Below are positions 1 through 7,367 of a stretch of DNA of 27,338 nucleotides, in pieces (within the stretch, counting starts at the first letter, position 1; the number at the start of each line of letters is the position of its first letter). The stretch spans positions 1-27,338 of the forward strand of contig JAXDLH010000402.1 of NCBI GenBank assembly GCA_034666705.1. The letters are read 5' to 3'. The notes beneath the pieces are model-generated. The model was not told the DNA's origin, did not search any database, and saw only the letters and a list, made by a program, of their open reading frames with translations. This DNA is from JAXDLH01 sp034666705 (GTDB lineage: Bacteria; Chloroflexota; UBA6077; SHYK01). The translations under genes and the position numbers were made by a program.

Positions 1-47
1 ACCCGGACGGCAACGAAGTCGAGCTGGTCGCGTCCACGTCAGCCTGA
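1..47 (+). CDS. VOC-family (glyoxalase/bleomycin-resistance fold) protein, C-terminal fragment
   Basis: Only the last 14 codons lie in the window. From base 3 the frame reads PDGNEVELVASTSA and stops at TGA 45-47. A Pro-Asp-Gly-Asn stretch followed by Glu-Leu is the usual last strand of VOC-superfamily proteins, where the Glu before Leu is often the last metal ligand. The rest of the gene is off the left edge, so substrate and class cannot be told. The final codons are also the first unit of a 27-bp tandem repeat that continues past the stop, so this C-terminus may have been altered by repeat growth. The family call rests on a very short match. Confidence 0.6.
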   Translation, partial: PDGNEVELVASTSA

Positions 48-155
48 GAGCTGGTTGCAGCCGCGTCGGCCCGAGGCTGCCCGTCCCCAGTGTCATGCTG
101 AAAGTTGGTCGAGTCCATGTCGGCGTAGAGTTGGTCGCGCCCACGTCCGTGCGAA
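21..155. repeat. Degenerate 26-27 bp tandem repeat, about five units
   Basis: Units begin near 21, 48, 75, 102 and 128 and share a core like GAGYTGGTCGCGTCCACGTC. The spacing is 27, 27, 27 and then 26 bases. The third unit is the most eroded. The first unit is the 3' end of the VOC gene and the others are intergenic. There are no unique spacers, so this is not a CRISPR array. From 156 to 271 I see no further gene or clear structure. Confidence 0.6.
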
Positions 156-271
156 CTACTCGCGATCGCCCTGGGCACGTCCGGGTTCTCCTGTGTTACC
201 CCTGCCACCCCGAGCCACTGCCTGCCAACCGTCGCCATGCCTGTCGCCCTGATCTAAATTCCCCTGCCGTC

Positions 272-344
272 CCTGAGGCCGCAGCCGAAGGATCCGCGGC
301 CCAGACGCTGTGGTCACGGATCGTTCGCTTTGCCAAAGGATGAC
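272..344. repeat. Mosaic intergenic repeat, copy 1
   Basis: This holds CCTGAGGCCGCAGCCGAAGG, then a TCACGGATC segment, then TTCGCTTTGCCAAAGGATGAC. The same modules recur in the 3320-3477 intergenic region and inside the helicase gene at 22445-22550. This copy is the most eroded: the Ser/Leu-type TTCGC...GGATGAC part has several mismatches. It has no coding potential beyond short chance frames. Confidence 0.5.
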
Positions 345-398
345 AAGAGCGTTGCGTGATCGCTCAGCCGGCTACGGCCCCAGGACGACAAGGCAGTA

Positions 399-570
399 GG
401 CTCCCCTCCCCCAGAGTTTGGGGAGGGGCCGGGGGAGAGGGCCGTCCCCAAAGTCGGGGGGGAGAGCCGTCCCTGGGGCAGCGGGACAGGCCGTCCCCGA
501 GGTTAGGGCAGAGGGCCATCCCCGACTCGGGGGAGCGGGCCATCCCAAAGTCGCGGGAGCGGGCCGCCCA
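399..570. repeat. GC-rich palindrome followed by six 24-25 bp tandem units
   Basis: The block opens with GGCTCCCCTCCCCCA facing TTGGGGAGGGG, which can fold into a hairpin. Units starting GCCGTCCC or GCCATCCC follow at 441, 466, 490, 515, 539 and 563. The palindrome and the first GGGCCGTCC element recur almost base for base at 22572-22618 inside the helicase gene. The array runs to within 16 bases of the stop codon of the diguanylate cyclase on the other strand, so it lies in that gene's 3' flank and could form part of its transcript end. Confidence 0.6.
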
Positions 571-585
571 GACGGCCTCGAGCCT

Positions 586-1731
586 TTACGCCAGCGTGCC
601 CGTCGGCTCCGGCCGCTGCAGGGGGGTGTGGAGTTGGCCGCCCGTCATGCCCTCGGTGTAGGTGGTGACGCGATTGCGGCCGGTCTCTTTGCTGGTGTAG
701 AGCGCCGCATCTGCCCGAGCGAGCAGGCCGATCGCATCCTGGGCATCGCGCGGGAACGCGGCGATCCCGATGCTCACCGTGGTTCCCACCGGTCGCCCGC
801 CGGCGTCGAGCAGGTGGCCCTCGACTGCCTGGCGAATCCGCTCGGCGAGGAACCGCGCGCCGACCGAGTCGGTCTCTGGTAGCAGCACGATGAACTCGTC
901 GCCGCCGTAGCGAATCACGGTGTCGCTCGCGCGCGCTTGCTGGCTGACGATCCGTGCCACGTCGGCAATGAGCTGGTCGCCCATCTGGTGCCCGTACGAG
1001 TCGTTCACGACTTTCAGGTGATCCGAGTCGAGGAGCAGCAGCGAGAGCGGCCGGGTGTAGCGCTCGGCGCGCGCCAGCTCCTGGGCCGAGAGGATGTCGA
1101 AGTGGCGCATGTTGTACAGGCCAGTGAGCCAGTCGACCTTGGAGAAATTCTCGACCTTCTCTTTCGCATCGGCGATCGTGCGCCGGGCCCGGTCGGCCTC
1201 GTCCGCCAGGAAGGCGGCCAGGTAGCCGACGAACCAGATGGAGATAAGGTTGGCCCACACGAAAATGAACGACTGCGGCTCAATGATCAGCTTCTGGATG
1301 GCCACGCCGGACATCACGATGTACACCATCGTCATTACGCCCGCCACGAGGAACGTGTAGCGGACGCCGATCGAGACCGCCACCGCGAGCAGGATCAGGT
1401 AGTAAAGGAAGAAGAAAGGGCTGCGGGCGTCGCCCGTGTACTGCACGATGAGTGAGACGAAGAGGATGTCGATGAGGTGCTTGACGAGCAGCCGCGTCGG
1501 GCCCGTGAAGCGATCCGGCATGATCGTGTGCCAGAGCAGGCTGGCGATCGCCATGAGCACGCAGAGGCCGTAGATCGCGACCTGGTTGAAAATAGGGGTG
1601 CTCAGGAAATACGAGAAGAACATCACGACGGAGATGGTGAGGATGTCCGCGACGGCGTTCAGACGGTCGTACGCCTTGTAGCGGGTGAACTCCTCGGTGT
1701 TCAGGATCTTCCCATCCGACGGGAGTTGCAT
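586..1731 (-). CDS. Membrane-bound diguanylate cyclase (GGDEF domain)
   Basis: It should make cyclic di-GMP from two GTP at the inner face of the membrane. About 380 residues: roughly six hydrophobic segments in the first 190 residues, a charged linker (DEADRARRTIADAKEKVENF) and one GGDEF domain. The active-site loop is intact (RYGGDEF). The RASD motif lies exactly five residues before GGDEF and fits the RxxD inhibitory I-site, so product feedback inhibition is likely. There is no EAL domain. The chosen ATG at 1731 has a GAGGG Shine-Dalgarno-like stretch at good spacing. A TTG at 1755 would extend it by eight residues and overlap the end of murE. It follows murE on the same strand without a gap and is probably co-transcribed with it. 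The signal sensed by the membrane part is unknown. Confidence 0.9.
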   Translation of the reverse strand: MQLPSDGKILNTEEFTRYKAYDRLNAVADILTISVVMFFSYFLSTPIFNQVAIYGLCVLMAIASLLWHTIMPDRFTGPTRLLVKHLIDILFVSLIVQYTGDARSPFFFLYYLILLAVAVSIGVRYTFLVAGVMTMVYIVMSGVAIQKLIIEPQSFIFVWANLISIWFVGYLAAFLADEADRARRTIADAKEKVENFSKVDWLTGLYNMRHFDILSAQELARAERYTRPLSLLLLDSDHLKVVNDSYGHQMGDQLIADVARIVSQQARASDTVIRYGGDEFIVLLPETDSVGARFLAERIRQAVEGHLLDAGGRPVGTTVSIGIAAFPRDAQDAIGLLARADAALYTSKETGRNRVTTYTEGMTGGQLHTPLQRPEPTGTLA

Positions 1732-1745
1732 CAGCTCATCCCTCA

Positions 1746-3245
1746 CTACTTCCAACCGCCCGCGGCCAGCGCCTCGCGCGCCGCGTCCTGATCGCTCCAG
1801 GGTACCGACCCGTCTGCCAGCACCATGCGTCGCTCGTGCCCCTTACCCGCCAACAAGATCGCGTCGCCTGGCCGGGCGCGTTGAATGACGGATGCTACGG
1901 CGGAGCGGCGGTCCAGGTCAATAACGTAGTCGGTCCCCTCGAGAGCGCCGGTCCCGCGGGCGCCGGCGGCCACCTCGGCGGCGATTGCGGCTGGATCCTC
2001 TGGGCCCGGGTCGTCGCTGCTGATCACGAAGAAGTCGGAGAGCTTGGCCGCCAACTCGCCCATCACCGGTCGATTCGACGCGTCGCGCTCGCCAGCCATG
2101 CCGAACACGAGGTACAGCTTGCCGTGCGTCAGCCGGCGCAGGGCGGCAAGCGTCGTCTCCAGCGCCTGCGGCGTATGGGCGAAATCCACCACGACTTCGA
2201 ATGGCTGCCCCTGCTCGATCCGCTCGAGGCGCCCACGCGGCGGCTCGGCCGTGGCGGCGGCCTCGACGACCGCTTCCATGTCGATCCCGAAGCCGAGCGC
2301 CACCGAGGCCGCGGCGAGCCAGTTCATCACGTTGTGCAGCCCCACCATCCGCGTCTCGACCGGGTACTCGCCGAGAGGTGTGACGAGCAGGAAATGGGTG
2401 CCGTCGAGCCGCTCGCGGACGTTCACGGCGGTCACGTCGGCCGCGAAGTCGAGCGCATAGCTCACGATCCCCACCGTGCTCGCCTGGACCATCGCCGGTG
2501 CATAAGGGTCGTCGGCATTCACCACCCCGAAGCGCAGCCACTCTTTCCGGGTTGGCTCGCCGAGCATTGCGAAAAGCTGGGCCTTGGCGGCGGCGTACTC
2601 CGCCATGCTGCCGTGGAAGTTCAGGTGCTCCGGGGCGAGGTTGGTGAACACCGCCGCATCCACACTCAGGCCGCGCACTCGCTCCAGCGCGAGGGCGTGC
2701 GAGCTGACCTCAACCACCGCGTCCTCGACCCCAGCGGTGACCAATCGCGCCAGCGCCTCGTGCACGTCGGCGGCCTCGGGCGTGGTGTGGCCGAAGGGGT
2801 TGGGGATCACCTCGTCGCCGATCCGCATGTCGACGGTCGTGAGCCAGCCGACGCGCCGCCCCGCGGCCGCGAGTACCTGGCCGATCAGATGGGATGTAGT
2901 GGTCTTGCCATCTGTGCCTGTGACGCCAATCACCCGGAGGTGCTCAGAGGGGAAGCCATAAAGCGCATTGGCAAGGTCGCCGAGCGCCCGGCGCGCAATC
3001 GGCACGACGACGAGCGCCGCATCGCTGGGCAGCTCCGGCGCACGCTCGGCCACGATGCCGGTGGCGCCGCGCGCGAGCGCATCGGCCGCGAATGTGGCGC
3101 CGTCGTGGCGGGCGCCAGGAATGGCGACGAAGAGGTCGCCGGGTTGGGCGCGGCGCGAGTCGTAGACGACGCGCCGCACCTCGGCGTCCGCGCCGCGCAC
3201 GACGCTGGCACCCGGCACCGCCCGCGCCAACTCATCCAGTCGCAT
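1746..3245 (-). CDS. murE: UDP-N-acetylmuramoyl-tripeptide synthetase, MurE-type
   Basis: This cytoplasmic Mur ligase adds the third amino acid to UDP-MurNAc-L-Ala-D-Glu during peptidoglycan synthesis, using ATP. The 499 residues show the three Mur domains: an N-terminal UDP-binding domain (VVYDSRRAQPGDLFVAIPG), the ATP loop GVTGTDGKTTTS around residue 110, TTPEA, the NLAPEHLNFHGS segment, and a C-terminal domain with GRLERI, FAHTP and GKGHE. Where meso-diaminopimelate enzymes have DNPR, this one has D411-D-P-G followed by PEDP, so the arginine that holds the diaminopimelate carboxylate is missing. Another diamino acid (lysine or ornithine) is more likely. ATG 3245 fits the family N-terminus (MRLDELAR) and has a GAGGGG stretch upstream; the frame stays open further upstream but that part is not conserved-looking. 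Confidence 0.95.
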   Translation of the reverse strand: MRLDELARAVPGASVVRGADAEVRRVVYDSRRAQPGDLFVAIPGARHDGATFAADALARGATGIVAERAPELPSDAALVVVPIARRALGDLANALYGFPSEHLRVIGVTGTDGKTTTSHLIGQVLAAAGRRVGWLTTVDMRIGDEVIPNPFGHTTPEAADVHEALARLVTAGVEDAVVEVSSHALALERVRGLSVDAAVFTNLAPEHLNFHGSMAEYAAAKAQLFAMLGEPTRKEWLRFGVVNADDPYAPAMVQASTVGIVSYALDFAADVTAVNVRERLDGTHFLLVTPLGEYPVETRMVGLHNVMNWLAAASVALGFGIDMEAVVEAAATAEPPRGRLERIEQGQPFEVVVDFAHTPQALETTLAALRRLTHGKLYLVFGMAGERDASNRPVMGELAAKLSDFFVISSDDPGPEDPAAIAAEVAAGARGTGALEGTDYVIDLDRRSAVASVIQRARPGDAILLAGKGHERRMVLADGSVPWSDQDAAREALAAGGWK

Positions 3246-3319
3246 CGCTCGCCCGCCCCTCTCTCTCGCACCTCTTGTTCTCGGTCGTGCCTCGACTTGC
3301 GGAGGGTGGTCCCACCCTT

Positions 3320-3397
3320 GGGTCATCCTGAGCGAAGCGAAGGATCCGTAGCCCGCATGTCGGAGTCACGGATCCTTCGCTTCGCTCAGGATGACCC
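3320..3397. repeat. Perfect inverted repeat, 30-bp arms, 18-nt loop
   Basis: Arms 3320-3349 and 3368-3397 are exact reverse complements. The left arm begins GGGTCATCCTGAGCGAAGCG and the right arm ends TCGCTCAGGATGACCC. The loop is 3350-3367. The element lies 75 bases upstream of the murE start, in a gene-free stretch from 3246 to 3541. Sequences of this kind are familiar to me as dispersed intergenic repeats in GC-rich genomes. A terminator role is doubtful because no T-run follows on either strand. Confidence 0.8.
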
Positions 3398-3477
3398 AAT
3401 CCTTGATCCTGAACCCGCAGCCGAGGGATGACCCAGTCCTTGACCTTGAGACCGCAGCTGAGGGATGACACGATCCC
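3391..3477. repeat. 37-bp tandem repeat, about 2.3 units
   Basis: Units start at 3391, 3428 and 3465 with ATGACCCA or ATGACACG, each followed by a TCCTTGA-type stretch and a CCGCAGC(C/T)GAGGG end. The first unit overlaps the right arm of the inverted repeat. The CCGCAGCCGAGGG module is shared with 272-295 and with 22475-22495 in the helicase gene. The remainder up to 3541 is AT-richer (around 3508-3545) with no gene or convincing promoter. Confidence 0.6.
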
Positions 3478-3541
3478 TCGTTCCCTCGCGCCTTTGGTGA
3501 CGATCATGATGCTATACAGGCGAATACTACAGATTGTTTCG

Positions 3542-4504
3542 TTACATTGCACGAATCGTTTCATTGAGGCTCGAGGCGGCGCGCAGCAGGCCGACCGGGC
3601 GCGCGGCCTGGCTCACCTCGTCCAGTCGCGCCATCTCCTCTGCCGTGAGCTCGATATCCGCGGCGGCAGCGTTCGCCTCGACCTGCTCGACCCGGCGTGC
3701 GCCGGGGATCGCGACGACTCCTGGGTGCGCAATTGCCCAGGCCAGGGCGATCTGGGCGGGGGTCGCATCGTGCGCGGTGGCGATCACGCGGAGGGCCGCG
3801 ATGAGCGGCTGGGCGCGCCGCAGGTTCGCGGGGAAGAAGAGCGGGTTCGTGCGCCGCGCACCCTGGACCTGATACTCGGGGCCGTAGCCGCCGCCAAGCA
3901 CTCCCTGGGCGAGTGGGCTGTAGGCGATGATGCCGCGCCGCGCCTCGACGGCGTATGGCAGCAACTCGCGCTCGGGCTGGCGCTGGAGCAGGCTGTATGA
4001 CACCTGGTCGGTAATCACGGGTACACCAAGGAGCGCCTCCGCCCGCTGCCAGCGTTCGCGGCCGAAGTTGCTGACGCCGACGTGCCACGCCATGCCCGCC
4101 TCCAGCACCTGCTGCATGCCGCGCATCGTCGAGGTCAGTGGAATGAACGGATTTGGCCAGTGGAGCTGGTAGAGGTCGACGTGATCGCGGCCGAGCCGCT
4201 GCAAGCTGCGCTGCGCCGCCGCCACCACGCCGGCGGTCGTGAAATGCAGCGGCCATACCTTGCTCGCCACAATCACGTCCTGCCGGCCGCGCAGCGCTCC
4301 GCCGAGGAGTACTTCGGAGCGGCCCTGGCCGTAAATCTCGGCGGTGTCAAAGAGGGTGATGCCGAGATCGAGCGCGCGGTGCACGATGCGGCGCACCTCA
4401 TTGGGCCCGAAATCGCGGCCATAGCCCCACTCGCTGGCGCCCATCTGCCAGCACCCGAGCCCGAGTGCCGATACCTGCAGCCCACCGATCTCGACGTATT
4501 TCAC
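3542..4504 (-). CDS. Aldo/keto reductase
   Basis: A cytoplasmic NADPH-dependent oxidoreductase of the aldo/keto reductase superfamily; the substrate cannot be read from sequence. The 320 residues contain the catalytic tetrad in order: Asp and Tyr in FDTAEIYGQGRSE, Lys in IVASKVWP, and His in LYQLHWPNP. Near the C-terminus, PGARRVEQVEANAAA is the usual cofactor-phosphate region. The start is GTG 4504, placed seven bases after a clear GGAGG; the GTG at 4525 is less well placed. It is transcribed away from the methyltransferase gene. The 114 bases between them hold nothing I can call with confidence. Confidence 0.92.
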   Translation of the reverse strand: MKYVEIGGLQVSALGLGCWQMGASEWGYGRDFGPNEVRRIVHRALDLGITLFDTAEIYGQGRSEVLLGGALRGRQDVIVASKVWPLHFTTAGVVAAAQRSLQRLGRDHVDLYQLHWPNPFIPLTSTMRGMQQVLEAGMAWHVGVSNFGRERWQRAEALLGVPVITDQVSYSLLQRQPERELLPYAVEARRGIIAYSPLAQGVLGGGYGPEYQVQGARRTNPLFFPANLRRAQPLIAALRVIATAHDATPAQIALAWAIAHPGVVAIPGARRVEQVEANAAAADIELTAEEMARLDEVSQAARPVGLLRAASSLNETIRAM

Positions 4505-4618
4505 GGTCCGGCCTCCACATTCCACTGCCGGTCGAAACGCACAAACGCGTCTCGGTATGCCTCACAGGCACAACACCCGGTACACTGAGCAGGACACGCT
4601 CTTGTCTGGGAGGCACTA

Positions 4619-5428
4619 TTGGCTGTTGTCACACCCATGATCGCCCCCCTCGTCCATCGCGACGAGCAGATTCAGATCTACGCGGCCGACAGTACCGACC
4701 TGTCATTCCTCGCCGCAAACTCAGTCCAGCTCGTCGTCACCAGCCCGCCATACAACCTCGACATGTCGTATAGCGGCTACGACGACGACATGCCATACGA
4801 GCGCTACCTGGAATGGGTGGGGGCCTGGGCGCGCGAGCTGCTGCGTGTCGGCACCGTCGGCTGCCGTGCCTGTGTCAACATCCCGCTGGACAGCAACAAA
4901 GGCGGCAAGCGCGCGGTCTACGCGGACTATATCCAGACGTTCCTGCGTGCGGGATGGTCGTACCACACCACGATCGTGTGGAACGAGCAGAATATCTCGC
5001 GCCGCACCGCCTGGGGAAGCTGGATGAGTCCAACGGCGCCGTTTGTGACCGCGCCGGTCGAGATGGTCCCGGTCTTTTTCAAGGAAGTCTGGAACCGGAA
5101 GAAGGATGGCCGGACGACGGACATCGAGCGCGACGAGTTCCTGGCGTGGACGCTGGGCACCTGGGACTTCCCCGGTGAGAGCGCCACGCGGCTCGGGCAC
5201 CCCTCCCCGTTCCCCGAGGAGCTGCCGCGCCGGTTGATCAAGCTCTACTCGTTCCGCGAGGATACCGTGCTCGACCCGTTTCTCGGTTCCGGCACGACCT
5301 GCGTGGCCGCCAAGCGCCTCGGGCGGCAGGCGATCGGCGTGGACGTCGACCTTGGCTACTGCGAAGCCGCTGGAAGACGGTGCGACCGGGTCGTGGCCCC
5401 AGGCGAGCTCGCGGCGCCGGTGGCGTAA
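4619..5428 (+). CDS. Site-specific DNA methyltransferase, beta-class (N4-cytosine or N6-adenine)
   Basis: It transfers methyl groups from SAM to an amino nitrogen in DNA. The 269 residues show motif IV as TSPPYNL near residue 40 and motif I as DPFLGSGTT near residue 220, so the order is catalytic motif first, SAM-binding last, as in the beta class. SPPY is more usual in N4-cytosine enzymes, but N6-adenine enzymes also use it. The TTG start at 4619 follows GGGAGG (4608-4613) by five bases; an ATG at 4637 has no such site. No restriction endonuclease, specificity subunit or repair gene is adjacent, so it looks solitary. proS follows after 60 bases on the same strand. Confidence 0.9.
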   Translation: MAVVTPMIAPLVHRDEQIQIYAADSTDLSFLAANSVQLVVTSPPYNLDMSYSGYDDDMPYERYLEWVGAWARELLRVGTVGCRACVNIPLDSNKGGKRAVYADYIQTFLRAGWSYHTTIVWNEQNISRRTAWGSWMSPTAPFVTAPVEMVPVFFKEVWNRKKDGRTTDIERDEFLAWTLGTWDFPGESATRLGHPSPFPEELPRRLIKLYSFREDTVLDPFLGSGTTCVAAKRLGRQAIGVDVDLGYCEAAGRRCDRVVAPGELAAPVA

Positions 5429-5488
5429 GACCTCCGCCGGAGCGCACAATTCCCATCGACTAATTCGACGTTGGATAAGGACTGCCCG

Positions 5489-7282
5489 ATGCGCATGTCG
5501 CACCATTTCGGCGAGACGCTCCGCGCCGCGCCTGGCGACGTGGACGTCGTCAGCCACCAACTGCTGCTCCGTGCCGGCTACGTCCGCCAGCTCGCCGCCG
5601 GCATCTTCAGCCTGCTCCCCCTCGGCCACCGTGCCGTGCGCAAGCTCGAGACGATCGTGCGCGAGGAGATGGACGCGATCGGCGGCCAGGAGCTATCGAT
5701 GCCGGTCGTCCATCCCGCCGAGCTCTGGCAGGAGACCGGCCGCTGGTACCAGATCGGCGAGGAGATGGCGCGCTTCAAAGATCGGGCGGGCCGCGATATG
5801 CTGCTCGGCATGACCCACGAGGAGGTCGTCACCGACCTCGCCCGCCGTGACGTGCACTCGTACCGGCAGTTGCCGATGCTGATCTACCAGATTCAGACGA
5901 AGTTCCGCGACGAGCCGCGCCCGCGCGCCGGGCTGATCCGCGTCCGTGAGTTCACGATGAAGGACTCGTACAGCCTTGATGCGGACGCCGCCGGCCTCGA
6001 GCAGCAGTATCGGCGCCATTATTCCGCGTACTTCCGCATCTTCAGCCGCGCTGGGTTGCCGGACGTCATCTCCGTGCGGTCCGACGTCGGCATGATGGGC
6101 GGCAAGCTGGCCCACGAGTTCATGTTCCTGAACCCGATCGGCGAGGACACCCTCGTGTTGTGCGATGCCTGCGGGTACGCGGCGAATCAGCAGATTGCCC
6201 ACTTTCGAAAACCCACGCCGCCGGATGAGCCGGCTCGCCCGCTCGAGCGGGTCGCCACACCGAATGCGAGCTCCATCGCCGACCTCAGCGCCTTTCTCGG
6301 GATTAGCCCGGCTGCGACCGCCAAGGTGGTGTTCTTCACCGCCGGGCTGCCGGCCGAAGATGGCACGGAGGGCACGCGCGAGGTACTCGTGCTGGCGCTC
6401 GTGCGAGGCGACATGGAGGTGAACGAAACCAAGCTGAGCAATGCCCTGGGGGCGCGCTGGCTGCGCCCGGCGACGCTGGAGGCGATCGGCGCGGTGGGCG
6501 CCGTCGCCGGCTATGCCTCGCCGATTGGCATTCGGCGCGAGGGTGTCCGCGTGGTCGTCGACGATCTGGTGGCGGCCTCGCCCAATCTCGTCTCCGGCGC
6601 TAACGAGGCGGGGGTCCACTACCGGAACGTCAAGGTGGGGCGTGATTACCAACCGGACGTGGTGCAGGACATCGTGGCGGCCTACGAGGGCGCGGGCTGC
6701 CCAGAATGCGGCGCGCCGGTGCGACTCGTGCGCGGTGTCGAGGTCGGCAACATCTTCCAGCTCGGCACGCGGTACACCGAGGCGCTTGGCGCGACGTTCC
6801 TCGACGCCGAGGGGCAGGCGCGGCCCATCGTCATGGGCTCGTATGGGATCGGGATTGGCCGCCTGCTCGCCTGCCTTGCCGAAGCACATCACGACGAGCG
6901 GGGCCTGCGCCTGCCGATCGAGGTGGCACCGTATGAGGTGGCGCTCGTGCGCCTGAGCCGCGGCGAGCCCGAGCTGGATGCGCAAGCCGACGTGCTCCAC
7001 GAAGCATTGCAGGCGGCCGGCGTTGAGGTGCTCTACGACGATCGTGAGGTGAGCCCCGGCGTCAAGTTTGCTGATGCCGACCTCATCGGGATGCCGCTGC
7101 GCGCGACGATCAGCGCCCGCTCGCTGCAGAACGGGGGCGTCGAGCTCAAACGGCGCGATCAAGCAGACCTGGTGATCGTACCGGTCGAGGGCGTGGTCGC
7201 GGCGGTCCGTGCCCAGCTCTCTACCCTGCGCGCCGAAGCCGCGGCGCACGTCCGCGACGTGCCCTACCCCGAGGGGGGCTGA
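5489..7282 (+). CDS. proS: Prolyl-tRNA synthetase, bacterial type with editing domain
   Basis: It charges tRNA-Pro with proline in the cytoplasm. The 597-residue length fits the bacterial form. Class II motifs are visible: motif 2 in FRDEPRPRAGLIRVREFTMK and motif 3 in GSYGIGIGRLLACLAE. Between them lies the YbaK-like insertion (about residues 230-400, AKVVFFTAG...EVNETKLSNALG), which clears mischarged alanyl-tRNA-Pro. A C-terminal anticodon-binding domain follows (VALVRLSRGE...LYDDREVSPGVKFADADLIGMP). The ATG at 5489 is chosen because AAGGA lies seven bases upstream; the in-frame TTG at 5471 lies before that site. Confidence 0.97.
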   Translation: MRMSHHFGETLRAAPGDVDVVSHQLLLRAGYVRQLAAGIFSLLPLGHRAVRKLETIVREEMDAIGGQELSMPVVHPAELWQETGRWYQIGEEMARFKDRAGRDMLLGMTHEEVVTDLARRDVHSYRQLPMLIYQIQTKFRDEPRPRAGLIRVREFTMKDSYSLDADAAGLEQQYRRHYSAYFRIFSRAGLPDVISVRSDVGMMGGKLAHEFMFLNPIGEDTLVLCDACGYAANQQIAHFRKPTPPDEPARPLERVATPNASSIADLSAFLGISPAATAKVVFFTAGLPAEDGTEGTREVLVLALVRGDMEVNETKLSNALGARWLRPATLEAIGAVGAVAGYASPIGIRREGVRVVVDDLVAASPNLVSGANEAGVHYRNVKVGRDYQPDVVQDIVAAYEGAGCPECGAPVRLVRGVEVGNIFQLGTRYTEALGATFLDAEGQARPIVMGSYGIGIGRLLACLAEAHHDERGLRLPIEVAPYEVALVRLSRGEPELDAQADVLHEALQAAGVEVLYDDREVSPGVKFADADLIGMPLRATISARSLQNGGVELKRRDQADLVIVPVEGVVAAVRAQLSTLRAEAAAHVRDVPYPEGG

Positions 7283-7301
7283 CACCCGCGCGCATGCCCA
7301 A

Positions 7302-7319
7302 TCGGCACAGCAATGCCGA
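7302..7319. terminator. Possible bidirectional hairpin between convergent genes
   Basis: TCGGCA and TGCCGA face each other across a six-base loop, 20 bases after proS and 49 bases after the hydrolase stop on the other strand. There is no T-run on either side, so it is at best a weak terminator. Confidence 0.25.
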
Positions 7320-7367
7320 CTGAACACACCTGACGGCTTCGTCGGGCGGGCCGGAGGTGATCCGTGC

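Noticed and set aside
21..155. CRISPR-like array
   Set aside because: The units are directly joined and diverged, with no unique spacers and no cas genes.
55..661. Short plus-strand open frames at the left end
   Set aside because: They lie in repeats, have Arg/Pro/Gly-rich products and no ribosome sites.
1836..3431. Open frame of 531 codons on the plus strand across murE
   Set aside because: It is antisense to a clear MurE with all motifs; its product is low-complexity and Arg/His-rich, as is usual for shadow frames in GC-rich DNA.
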